The notes below the pieces were generated by a model. That model made no database searches. It saw only the letters and a program-made list of their open reading frames with translations, and was not told the DNA's origin. Positions 45,619 through 53,048 of a stretch of DNA of 64,000 nucleotides are shown piece by piece. Within the stretch, counting starts at the first letter, position 1; every line of letters begins with the position of its first letter. The DNA is taken from positions 27,498 to 91,497 of the forward strand of contig JBEBXQ010000004.1 in the NCBI GenBank assembly GCA_040391535.1, written 5' to 3'. The translations under genes and the position numbers were made by a program. This DNA is from JBEBXQ01 sp040391535. Lineage in GTDB: Bacteria > Bacteroidota > Bacteroidia > Cytophagales > Spirosomataceae.

Positions 45619-46461
45619 ATGTCCTACTCAAAAATAAAACTTATAGCCACCGACATGGATGGCACTCTTCTGGATTCCCACCATCAACTGAACGAAATGT
45701 TTTTGCCTGTTTTCAGAAGGTTACAGGAGCATGGCGTCTTGTTTTCTGTCGCCAGTGGCCGGCAGTTATATAATCTTCAGAAACAGGTTAGTGAAGTAAG
45801 AGAATCGGTTTATTTCATCGCTGAAAACGGGAGCTACATGGTTTACGGAGATGAGGAGCTACTGGTGCAGCCCATGGATAAGGGAATTATCAGAGAATTT
45901 ATAGCCATAGGACGCAGTATACCGGAGTCCTATCTTATTATCTGCGGGAAAAAACAGGCTTATGTTGAAAATGACAACCCTGAATTTCTGGAAGAAGTAA
46001 AGTTGTACTTTGAAAGATACAAGGTGGTGGATAACCTGATGGAAGTAGAAGATGATGAGTTTCTTAAATTTACCATCGCCAATCTGAAGGGAACCGAAGA
46101 GTTTGTATATCCCTATTTTAAACATCTGCATGAAACTGCTCAGGTGAAAATTTCGGGGAAAATATGGCTGGATATTTCTCATAAGAAAGCCAATAAGGGC
46201 CAGGCAATTCAGGCTCTGCAGGATAAATTCGGAATTACCAGGGAGGAAACGATGGTTTTCGGGGATTTCCTCAATGACCTGGAAATGATGGAACAGGCTA
46301 CGTATTCCTTCGCCATGAAAAATGCCCATCCTGATGTCATTAAAGTAGCTAATTATCTGGCCGCGGCTAATGATGAAAACGGAGTAGTAAAGGTGCTGGA
46401 GCAGGTAGCGGAAGCCATGGACAATAAAATTTCCAGCCAGTCCGAATCGCCTGTATTGTAA
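45619..46461 (+). CDS. Cof-type HAD-IIB phosphatase
   Basis: Cytoplasmic haloacid-dehalogenase phosphatase with a C2B cap. Motif I is TDMDGTLLDS, motif II the SGR segment (VASGRQLYNL), motif III Lys in ISHKKANKGQAIQAL, motif IV GDFLNDLEMME. Relatives dephosphorylate sugar phosphates, flavin precursors or pyridoxal phosphate. The frame also has an ATG at 45607; a -7 element TATCTTTG at 45586-45593 implies transcription from about 45600, so the ATG at 45619 is preferred. No partner genes. Confidence 0.92.
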   Translation: MSYSKIKLIATDMDGTLLDSHHQLNEMFLPVFRRLQEHGVLFSVASGRQLYNLQKQVSEVRESVYFIAENGSYMVYGDEELLVQPMDKGIIREFIAIGRSIPESYLIICGKKQAYVENDNPEFLEEVKLYFERYKVVDNLMEVEDDEFLKFTIANLKGTEEFVYPYFKHLHETAQVKISGKIWLDISHKKANKGQAIQALQDKFGITREETMVFGDFLNDLEMMEQATYSFAMKNAHPDVIKVANYLAAANDENGVVKVLEQVAEAMDNKISSQSESPVL

Positions 46462-46550
46462 CATAACCGATTCATATCTTCTATCCTTGTTTAAGGAACT
46501 AAGCATTGGATCATCCGGTTATCATTCCGGACTTACCAATGATTCAAATC

Positions 46551-46958
46551 ATGTTTAAACGACATAAATTTAAATTAATTCTGGCCGGAGTCGCCCTGAT
46601 TTCGGTATTGTTTTTTGTCTATGATTCACTCACTCAGCCGGGTATCAATGATCTGACAGGCGGGTATAAGGAGCTGGCTGTCTATCGGAATGAAAATAAC
46701 ACCGGTCCGGTAGTAAGGATTTACGCGGTATCTGTTAAGGATGTAAATCCTGTTGAGATGCAGCAGTATGGCGAATTTATGCCCTATACCAAATACGGTA
46801 CCACCACGGTTTATTTCTTCAAAGGCGATACGTTGCCTGACAGCGTATATCCCGGTGAATCCAATTTTGATAAAAAATTTGAAGAGTACTGCATTGCCGC
46901 CTACAAAAAAGATGCGTCGGGTATCGTTACTTTTGAGCCACTGCCCTTTATCGATTAA
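46551..46958 (+). CDS. Membrane-anchored hypothetical protein
   Basis: About 135 residues: one N-terminal membrane helix (LILAGVALISVLFFVYDS) and a soluble, probably periplasmic domain rich in Tyr and Asp. Segments such as GEFMPYTKYGTTTVYFFKGD suggest a small beta sheet. Earlier in-frame ATGs exist at 46506 and 46539. I do not recognise the family. It has no coupling to neighbours and lies 90 bases past the HAD gene on the same strand, so cotranscription is possible. Confidence 0.6.
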   Translation: MFKRHKFKLILAGVALISVLFFVYDSLTQPGINDLTGGYKELAVYRNENNTGPVVRIYAVSVKDVNPVEMQQYGEFMPYTKYGTTTVYFFKGDTLPDSVYPGESNFDKKFEEYCIAAYKKDASGIVTFEPLPFID

Positions 46959-46984
46959 GGATGGATTGAAGATACTGCTACCCT

Positions 46985-47013
46985 TTGTTTCCTGCAATTG
47001 GATTGTATATTTG
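46985..47013 (+). promoter_or_regulatory. Promoter of the NTF2-like/GNAT/nitrilase operon
   Basis: -33 TTG (46985-46987) and -7 TATATTTG (47006-47013), 18 bases apart. The start codon at 47034 follows about 14 bases after the inferred transcription start. Confidence 0.55.
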
Positions 47014-47033
47014 CTCTGTAATTAACCTTAATA

Positions 47034-47444
47034 ATGATGAGTTCTGTTGAGATAGCCAAACAGTATTATACTTATTTTAATAACCGAAACTGGGAGGGTA
47101 TGTTATCCCTCCTTGACAGTGAAATCTGTCATGAACCAAACCAGTCGCTGGAGCCCCGGATTGGGATTGATAAATTCAAGGAGTTTTTACGGCATATGGA
47201 TGAGAGTTACGAAGAGACCCTCACAGATATGGTGTTTTTTGAAGAACCTGATGGTAAACGTGTAGCTGTTGAATTTGTAGTAAACGGCCTTTACAAGAAA
47301 GGAGAAGAGGGGCTACCCGAAGCAAAAAACCAGCCTTATGTACTGCCCGCTGCTGCTTTCCTGGGATTTAAAGAAGGCAAAATCACGCGTGTAACTACCT
47401 ATTATAATCTGGAATTATGGCTTAAACTGGTTTCGGCCTCATGA
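47034..47444 (+). CDS. NTF2-like (ketosteroid-isomerase/SnoaL-type) protein
   Basis: A 136-residue cone-shaped NTF2-like fold: helices at the N-terminus (AKQYYTYFNNRNWEGMLSLL), then DSEICHEPNQ, a short helix KFKEFLRHM and a four-stranded sheet ending ITRVTTYYNL. The family includes isomerases, dehydratases and carrier-like proteins; catalytic residues cannot be assigned. It is the first gene of a coupled trio: its stop overlaps the start of the GNAT gene (ATGA). A second ATG directly follows the first. Confidence 0.85.
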   Translation: MMSSVEIAKQYYTYFNNRNWEGMLSLLDSEICHEPNQSLEPRIGIDKFKEFLRHMDESYEETLTDMVFFEEPDGKRVAVEFVVNGLYKKGEEGLPEAKNQPYVLPAAAFLGFKEGKITRVTTYYNLELWLKLVSAS

Positions 47445-48040
47445 ACGGATTGTCTTTCCAGTCATTTACCGGAAAGGAAATCAGTGAGGTTATAGAGCCA
47501 CTCGCAAAACTTCGTATGCAGGTATTCCGCGACTTTCCGTATTTGTATGAAGGAAGCCTGGACTATGAAACAGAGTATCTGAAAACCTATTCCAATGCCG
47601 GCAGGGCCTTTCTGTTTGCCGCTTTTAAGGAAGGGGAAATGATAGGTGCTACGACTGGCATTCCGCTGACGGATGAATCGGATGAGGTAAGACTTCCCTT
47701 TGAAAATGCCGGATTTGACCTCAGTACTGTATTTTATTTTGGAGAGAGTATCCTGCAAAAAGAGTTCAGGGGCTTAGGTATAGGGCATCGTTTTTTTGAT
47801 GAAAGGGAAAAGTATGCGCGGTCATTCGGTCAGTATGCATACACTTGTTTCTGTGCAGTTGACAGAGGTGCAGGCCATCCGTCGGAACCTCCCGGTTATC
47901 GTCCGAATGATGCCTTCTGGCTGAAAAGAGGATACCGGAAAGAACCTTCCCTGAAGAGTTACTTTGAATGGCCGGATACCGGGGAAACAAAATCCACGGC
48001 CAAACCCATGATTTACTGGATACGAAAATGGGAACCATGA
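47441..48040 (+). CDS. GNAT-family N-acetyltransferase
   Basis: A 199-residue acyltransferase. The acetyl-CoA-binding beta-bulge and loop are in ILQKEFRGLGIGHRFFDERE (Q/RxxGxG/A pattern), preceded by the strand FYFGES and followed by YACTF-like strand TCFCAVDR. The N-terminal strand reads IEPLAKLRMQVFRDFPYLYE, common in GNATs found joined or adjacent to nitrilases. Its start and stop both overlap the neighbouring genes by four bases (ATGA), a sign of translational coupling and a possible complex. Confidence 0.88.
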   Translation: MNGLSFQSFTGKEISEVIEPLAKLRMQVFRDFPYLYEGSLDYETEYLKTYSNAGRAFLFAAFKEGEMIGATTGIPLTDESDEVRLPFENAGFDLSTVFYFGESILQKEFRGLGIGHRFFDEREKYARSFGQYAYTCFCAVDRGAGHPSEPPGYRPNDAFWLKRGYRKEPSLKSYFEWPDTGETKSTAKPMIYWIRKWEP

Positions 48041-48936
48041 AAGTAAATATAGCTTCCTCGCAATATCCGATAACATATCATACCTCTTTTCAGGCCTGGA
48101 AAAAACATGTGACAGACTGGGTAGAAAAGGGTATCCGTCAGAAAGCGCAGTTATTACTGTTTCCTGAGTACGGATCCATGGAACTGGTCAGTCTTTTCAA
48201 CAAGGAGATTCAGGGAGATATTGAAAGGCAGGTATTGGCACTCGATACCCTGAGAGATGATTTCTGTGCTGTCTGGGCCGGCCTGGCCAGAAAGTACGAG
48301 GTAATCATTATCGCACCCAGTATCCCGGTTCCGGAAGATGGAAAACCTGTGAACCGCACTTTTGTTTTTTCCGGCAAAGGTCTGAACGGTTATCAGGATA
48401 AATTTTTCATGACTCGGTTTGAGAATGAAATCTGGGGGATTCAAAGCGGAAAGAAGCAACTGTCTGTTTTTGAGGCTGACTGGGGAAGCTTTGGAATCCA
48501 GATCTGCTATGATGTGGAATTTCCGATAGGAGCGCAGTTACTGGCTGAAAACGGGGCCCGGCTGTTGCTGGCTCCAAGCTGCACTGAAACGATCCGTGGC
48601 GCTACGCGTGTGCACATAGGCGCGAGGGCCAGAGCAATGGAAAACCAGGTGTATACAGTAGTTTCACAGACAATCAATGAGGCACTATGGTCTCCGGCAG
48701 TAGATATTAATTACGGGTTTGCCGCCGTGTATTCTACCCCTGACCATCAGTTTCCTGAAGAAGGAATTGTACAGAGTATGGATCCTCAGAAAGAAGGTTG
48801 GCTGAACCAGTCACTGGATTTATCGCTGCTGGAACAGGTGCGTAAGAATGGACAGGTTTTTAACTTTAAGGATTCCGGAAGTATTGAAATGAAGTTAAAG
48901 GATACGGACATTAAGATGGTAAAATATAGGGTTTAA
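48037..48936 (+). CDS. Carbon-nitrogen (nitrilase-superfamily) hydrolase
   Basis: About 300 residues with the Glu-Lys-Cys triad: Glu in LLLFPEYGSMEL, Lys in GYQDKFFMTRFE, Cys in FGIQICYDVEFP. It hydrolyses amides or nitriles, or the reverse transfer, in the cytoplasm. The long frame starts at 47968, but the ATG at 48037 overlaps the GNAT stop and starts the first strand MKVNIASSQYP. Fused GNAT-nitrilase proteins are known, and this pair looks like the split form. The substrate is unknown. Confidence 0.9.
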   Translation: MKVNIASSQYPITYHTSFQAWKKHVTDWVEKGIRQKAQLLLFPEYGSMELVSLFNKEIQGDIERQVLALDTLRDDFCAVWAGLARKYEVIIIAPSIPVPEDGKPVNRTFVFSGKGLNGYQDKFFMTRFENEIWGIQSGKKQLSVFEADWGSFGIQICYDVEFPIGAQLLAENGARLLLAPSCTETIRGATRVHIGARARAMENQVYTVVSQTINEALWSPAVDINYGFAAVYSTPDHQFPEEGIVQSMDPQKEGWLNQSLDLSLLEQVRKNGQVFNFKDSGSIEMKLKDTDIKMVKYRV

Positions 48937-48979
48937 TTGATTTTTATTTATTTTAGCCATCTATGAAATGCTGTATGTT

Positions 48980-49915
48980 ATGAAAAACTCACTGGCTGTT
49001 ATTGATCTGGGAACAAATACATTCCATCTGTTGATTGTGGAAAAAACACCAGATGTAAGCCGGATTGTGTTTAAAGAAAGTATGCCCGCCCGTCTGGGAA
49101 TGGGAGGTATCAATAAAAATGAAATTCAGGCCGATGCCTTTGAGCGGGGAACAGATGTCCTCAGAAAATTCCGGAATCAGCTGGATCGGTTTAAAATTTC
49201 AGATGATCAGATCTTTGCGTTCGGTACCAGTGCCATCAGGAACGCCGTAAACGGGCAGGAGTTTTGTGACCGGGTTGCCACTGAACTGAAGATCAGTATT
49301 AATGTGATACAGGGTGATGAAGAGGCGGAACTGATCTACTACGGAGTGAGGAAGGGAGTAGAATTGGGCGATTGCCCTGCACTGGTTGTCGATATAGGTG
49401 GTGGCAGTGTGGAGTTTATTATCGGCACCAGCGACCGGTTGATATGGAAGCAGAGTTTTGAAATCGGCGGACAACGGATGATGGAAAAATTCATGCGTCA
49501 TGACCCGATTACACCCGGAGAACGCAGTCGTTTGTTCAACTATATTCATGAACAGCTAATCCCTTTGAGTAACGCCATTCATCAGTATGCACCGGCAACA
49601 CTGGTGGGGTCGTCGGGCACTTTTGATACGCTTGTAGATATGCAGTATCATTTTCAAGCGGGCTCATGGCCTCCCGCTGAGCAATCAGGCTTTATTTATT
49701 CAAGAGAAGAATTTTACAGAATCTACCCTTTATTGCTTTCTTCAAACCGTCAGGAACGACTGAGTATCCCTGGGATGATACCGCTTCGTGCCGACCTGAT
49801 CGTGGTGGCCACCTGCCTGATCGATTATCTGCTGACTAATTTTAATATCCAGGGAATGAAAATTTCCAAATACTCACTGAAGGAAGGAGTGCTCGCCCGT
49901 TTAGGAGTATTGTGA
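48980..49915 (+). CDS. Ppx/GppA-family phosphatase
   Basis: Exopolyphosphatase/pppGpp phosphatase with the actin-like ATPase fold. Phosphate-loop motif AVIDLGTNTFHLLI, second loop VVDIGGGSVEFIIG, GTSAIRNA, and LVGSSGTFDTL in the second domain. At 311 residues it is the short form lacking the C-terminal helical/HD domain of E. coli Ppx. It could hydrolyse polyphosphate or the stringent-response nucleotide; sequence does not decide. An upstream in-frame ATG at 48968 is less likely. A pseudogene ends on the opposite strand next to its stop. Confidence 0.93.
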   Translation: MKNSLAVIDLGTNTFHLLIVEKTPDVSRIVFKESMPARLGMGGINKNEIQADAFERGTDVLRKFRNQLDRFKISDDQIFAFGTSAIRNAVNGQEFCDRVATELKISINVIQGDEEAELIYYGVRKGVELGDCPALVVDIGGGSVEFIIGTSDRLIWKQSFEIGGQRMMEKFMRHDPITPGERSRLFNYIHEQLIPLSNAIHQYAPATLVGSSGTFDTLVDMQYHFQAGSWPPAEQSGFIYSREEFYRIYPLLLSSNRQERLSIPGMIPLRADLIVVATCLIDYLLTNFNIQGMKISKYSLKEGVLARLGVL

Positions 49916-50296
49916 TTATATCCTGATATAAATGTGAAGCTTCCCTTCTGTAGAATCATGTAGCGGCCGGTATCTGATATACATTTTCTCCGAATAATAA
50001 TCCTTCCTGAGCTCCGGCATATTTATATCCCCGGATAGAATCATAATTTCATCCGGATGTTTAAACAGCGAATCTGTATCCCAGTGAATAACGGCCGGAT
50101 GACTTCATGTTCCTTCGAAGGAAAAATAGACAAATACCGATGATTTTTTATTGTTAACAGAGTGTCCTTTTGAGGGTTCGTTACTTCATAGCCATAAGTC
50201 CCGGCCTGTTCAAACAGCGTGTCTTTGAAGGAAGAAAACCAGCAGTGCCGGAATTAAAGCAATATACGCACAGAAACGTGGACTACGGACTGTCAT
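49916..50296 (-). pseudogene. Frameshifted pseudogene of a small anchored protein
   Basis: No single frame is open, but three overlapping minus-strand pieces read as one protein. The first (from the ATG at 50296) has a hydrophobic signal or anchor (CAYIALIPALLVFF). After a +1 shift near 50231-50245 a second piece continues (KDTLFEQAGTYGYEVTNP, then YLSIFPSKEHEVI). After a second shift near 50093-50105 the frame returns to the first phase and continues (VIHWDTDSLFKHPDEIM, then KLHIYIRI) to a stop at 49916. The total of 381 bases is a multiple of three, so the two shifts compensate. The family is not recognised. Sequencing indels are an alternative. Confidence 0.6.
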
Positions 50297-50314
50297 TTTC
50301 AGAAGATAATTCAA

Positions 50315-50347
50315 AGATAAGAAGGGAGATATTTTCCCTTCTTATCT
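50315..50347 (-). terminator. Terminator of the xylA-SDR operon
   Basis: A perfect 13-base stem (AGATAAGAAGGGA with its complement) and a 7-base loop, 10 bases past the SDR stop. The downstream T tract is weak. Confidence 0.65.
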
Positions 50348-50356
50348 GACACCAGC

Positions 50357-51109
50357 CTATTTACGATGATACGTTGTAGCAGCAGATTGCGCAGCAGCAA
50401 GAATGGTAATATCAGCTATGGTTACATGCGGAGGTGCCTGGATGGCATATAAAATGGCGTCGGCAATATCCCCCGGCCTGAGCGGTTCGTAGCCTTCATA
50501 TACTTTGGCGGCCCGCTCTTCATCACCTTTAAACCTGACCAGCGCAAATTCTGTTTCTACAGCACCGGGAGCTACGTTGGTGATTCTGATACCATGCTGT
50601 GTAAGATCATGGCGCATACCCCCGCTGATGGCCTCTACAGCCGCTTTTGATGCGCAGTATACGGTGCCGTTTGCATAAGTCTGCTTTCCGGCTATCGAAC
50701 TCAGGTTAATGATATGTCCGTGCTGCCGTTCTACCATCTGTGGTATGATTGCTCTGGAGACATACAACAGGCCTTTGACGTTGCCGTCAATCATCGCATC
50801 CCAGTCAGGTACATCTCCTTCCGCTACGGATCCGAATCCGTGCGCATTGCCGGCATTATTGATCAGAATATCAATTTGTTTCCATTCATCAGGTAAAGAA
50901 TCTATCGCTTTTTCCACAGCCTGCCGGTTTCTTACATCAAAAACCAGGGTTGTGCATTGGGTTTTGGCGGAAAGCTCTTTTCTGAGATCGTCCAGTAATT
51001 CTGTACGACGGCCACAAATGATTAACCGGTAACCGGCTTCTGCCAATGCCAGTGCCGTTGCTTTTCCAATGCCGGAGGTAGCCCCGGTAATCAATGCTAT
51101 TGATGACAT
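50357..51109 (-). CDS. SDR-family NAD(P)-dependent oxidoreductase (YdfG-like)
   Basis: A 250-residue classical short-chain dehydrogenase. Cofactor motif TGATSGIG with the following CGRRTE, where the two Arg favour NADPH; structural NNAG; catalytic Ser in INLSSIAGK and YxxxK in VYCASKAAVE. The layout resembles YdfG, which oxidises serine and 3-hydroxy acids; the substrate here is unproven. It is the last gene of the xylA operon, 18 bases behind the NTF2-like gene, and is followed by a terminator. Confidence 0.93.
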   Translation of the reverse strand: MSSIALITGATSGIGKATALALAEAGYRLIICGRRTELLDDLRKELSAKTQCTTLVFDVRNRQAVEKAIDSLPDEWKQIDILINNAGNAHGFGSVAEGDVPDWDAMIDGNVKGLLYVSRAIIPQMVERQHGHIINLSSIAGKQTYANGTVYCASKAAVEAISGGMRHDLTQHGIRITNVAPGAVETEFALVRFKGDEERAAKVYEGYEPLRPGDIADAILYAIQAPPHVTIADITILAAAQSAATTYHRK

Positions 51110-51127
51110 TTTTTATTCAGATTGTGA

Positions 51128-51565
51128 TTATTGAACAGGCGTCATGTGGAAAGAAGCGAGTTTCAATGCTCCGCCCTGTTTGACGACTACTCCTGTAAAT
51201 ACCATGGTATTATCAAAGCGGTTTCCTTCGATATCACCGCTTATTTTCCAGTTTCCGGTGACTACTGCAGCATCACCATAGCTGCGTGTACGCAATGCTG
51301 ATGCATTGGAATTACTAAGATTGACCACTCCTTCCTGCAATCCCTGTGAGAGCAGCTGGCTGTCCACTGACTGTCCGTCCCAGCTGATAATTGTAAAGTC
51401 GTGCGTGACCAGACTTTGCAGATTGCCGGTATTCTTTTCCGCAACTGAAGTAATAAACGCGTTGACAACGGCAGCAGGATCATTGGAATGAAGTGCCGCT
51501 ATCTGACCACGGCCTTTAGCCAGTATTCCAAGTGAAAGAAAAGTAATAAAGAGGTATTTTTTCAT
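51128..51565 (-). CDS. Secreted NTF2-like (DUF4440-type) protein
   Basis: 146 residues with a signal peptide (MKKYLFITFLSLGILAKGRG) and an NTF2-like domain: AAVVNAFITSVAEKNTGNLQ, then HDFTIISWDGQ, RSYGDAAVVTGNWKI and a closing strand LASFHMTP. DUF4440-type members often bind small molecules; no catalytic role is clear. The start is set by the signal peptide and by coupling: the xylA stop is one base before this ATG. The longer frame (to 51709) overlaps xylA and is rejected. Confidence 0.8.
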   Translation of the reverse strand: MKKYLFITFLSLGILAKGRGQIAALHSNDPAAVVNAFITSVAEKNTGNLQSLVTHDFTIISWDGQSVDSQLLSQGLQEGVVNLSNSNASALRTRSYGDAAVVTGNWKISGDIEGNRFDNTMVFTGVVVKQGGALKLASFHMTPVQ

Positions 51566-51566
51566 A

Positions 51567-52895
51567 TCAGATAAATCGATTGATGAGATTTTCAAGATAC
51601 TCCTGGCGTCCGGAAATGATAGCCGGCTCGCCTGTAGAAGCTGCCAGATCGTATAAATCAATGAGAGAGAGTCTGCCTTGTTCAAATTCAGCCCCTTTAC
51701 CGTTGTCATAGCTGGCGTAACGGTTTTTGCGGATCGTCTTGTATTCTCCGTTCTGTATTATTTTATCCGCAGTAATCAAGGCTCTGGCCACGGTGTCAAT
51801 ACCACCGATGTGTGCATGGAAAATATCCTCTGAATCTGTGGAGTTCCTTCTTCTTTTGGCATCAAAATTAATGCCGCCACCGCCAAGTCCTCCGGCTTCC
51901 AGGATAATCAGCAATGCCTGCGTCCATTCCTGCAGATCAATCGGGAACTGATCCGTATCCCAGCCGTTCTGGTAATCACCCCGGTTGGCATCAATCGAAC
52001 CCAGAATACCGGCATCGGCTGCTACCTGTAATTCATGCTGGAAAGTATGGCCGGCCAACGTTGCGTGGTTTACTTCCAGGTTCAGGGAGAAGTCATTCAG
52101 CAAATCATGCTGACGCAGGAATCCGATAACAGTCGCTGCGTCATAATCGTACTGGTGTTTGGTAGGTTCGCAAGGTTTCGGCTCAATGAAGAATTTGCCT
52201 TTAAAACCTTTTTCTCTTGCATAGGCAACAGCCAGTTTCAGGAATTGTCCGAAATGCTCCTGCTCACGCTTCATATCGGTATTGAGCAGTGACATATAGC
52301 CTTCACGACCTCCCCAGAACACATAATTCTCACCGCCAAGGGCAATAGTAGAGTCCAGTGCGATTTTTACCTGAGCGGCACCTTTGGTCAGCACCTGGAA
52401 ATCAGGATTGGTGATTGCCCCGTTCATATAACGGTGGTGTCCGAATAAATTGGCGGTTCCCCACAGCAGTTTTACACCTGATGCGGCTTGTTTCTCTGCC
52501 AGATAGGCTGTTAATTCCTGTAAACGGGCTTCATTGGTTTTAACATCGTCTGTATAATCCACAACGTCTATGTCGTGAAAACAGTAGTAGGGTACCCCCA
52601 GCTTGGTGATAAATTCAAAAGCGGCATCTGCTTTTGCTTTAGCTCTTTGTACGGCATCCTGGCTTTTATCCCATTCAAATACATGTGTTGGGCCGCCAAA
52701 CGGATCAAGGCCCGTTCCACAGAAAGTATGCCAGTAGGCCACTGCAAATTTCAGATGTTCTTTCATTGTTTTACCTGCCACGATGCGGTTTTCATCGTAC
52801 CAGCGATAAGCAAGGGGATTCGTGGATTCAGGACCTTCGTACTTAATTTTACCAATTCCCTTAAAATACTCTTTGTCACCCAGATTAACAGTCAT
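51567..52895 (-). CDS. xylA: Xylose isomerase
   Basis: Interconverts D-xylose and D-xylulose in the cytoplasm (442 residues, class II length). Signatures: VAYWHTFCGTGLDPFGGPT around the catalytic His, YYCFHDIDVV, metal ligands in FFIEPKPCEPTKHQYD and LNVEVNH-type LNLEVNHATLAGHTF, and GSIDANRGD. All expected Glu and Asp ligands are visible. It heads a minus-strand operon with a secreted NTF2-like protein and an SDR. xylB and a xylose importer are absent from the window. Confidence 0.97.
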   Translation of the reverse strand: MTVNLGDKEYFKGIGKIKYEGPESTNPLAYRWYDENRIVAGKTMKEHLKFAVAYWHTFCGTGLDPFGGPTHVFEWDKSQDAVQRAKAKADAAFEFITKLGVPYYCFHDIDVVDYTDDVKTNEARLQELTAYLAEKQAASGVKLLWGTANLFGHHRYMNGAITNPDFQVLTKGAAQVKIALDSTIALGGENYVFWGGREGYMSLLNTDMKREQEHFGQFLKLAVAYAREKGFKGKFFIEPKPCEPTKHQYDYDAATVIGFLRQHDLLNDFSLNLEVNHATLAGHTFQHELQVAADAGILGSIDANRGDYQNGWDTDQFPIDLQEWTQALLIILEAGGLGGGGINFDAKRRRNSTDSEDIFHAHIGGIDTVARALITADKIIQNGEYKTIRKNRYASYDNGKGAEFEQGRLSLIDLYDLAASTGEPAIISGRQEYLENLINRFI

Positions 52896-52975
52896 AGAAA
52901 TAGATGTAATTTTATTATTGAACTAAATTTTGCTAAATATAAGACCCAAAACATTATATTTTAACTCTTTAAATG

Positions 52976-53014
52976 AAAAATGCGAAGCAGGAATTTTCCC
53001 TGCTTCGCATTTTT
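52976..53014 (-). terminator. Terminator of the PpiD-like gene
   Basis: A perfect 16-base stem AAAAATGCGAAGCAGG with its complement around a loop of about seven bases, flanked by A and T runs so that it can act on either strand. It lies 35 bases past the stop. Confidence 0.85.
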
Positions 53015-53048
53015 TTAAGATATCTGAAAGAATATCCCTTAAACCGGA

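Noticed and set aside
45859..46506. 215-codon minus-strand frame
   Set aside because: Antisense to the HAD phosphatase with all its motifs intact.
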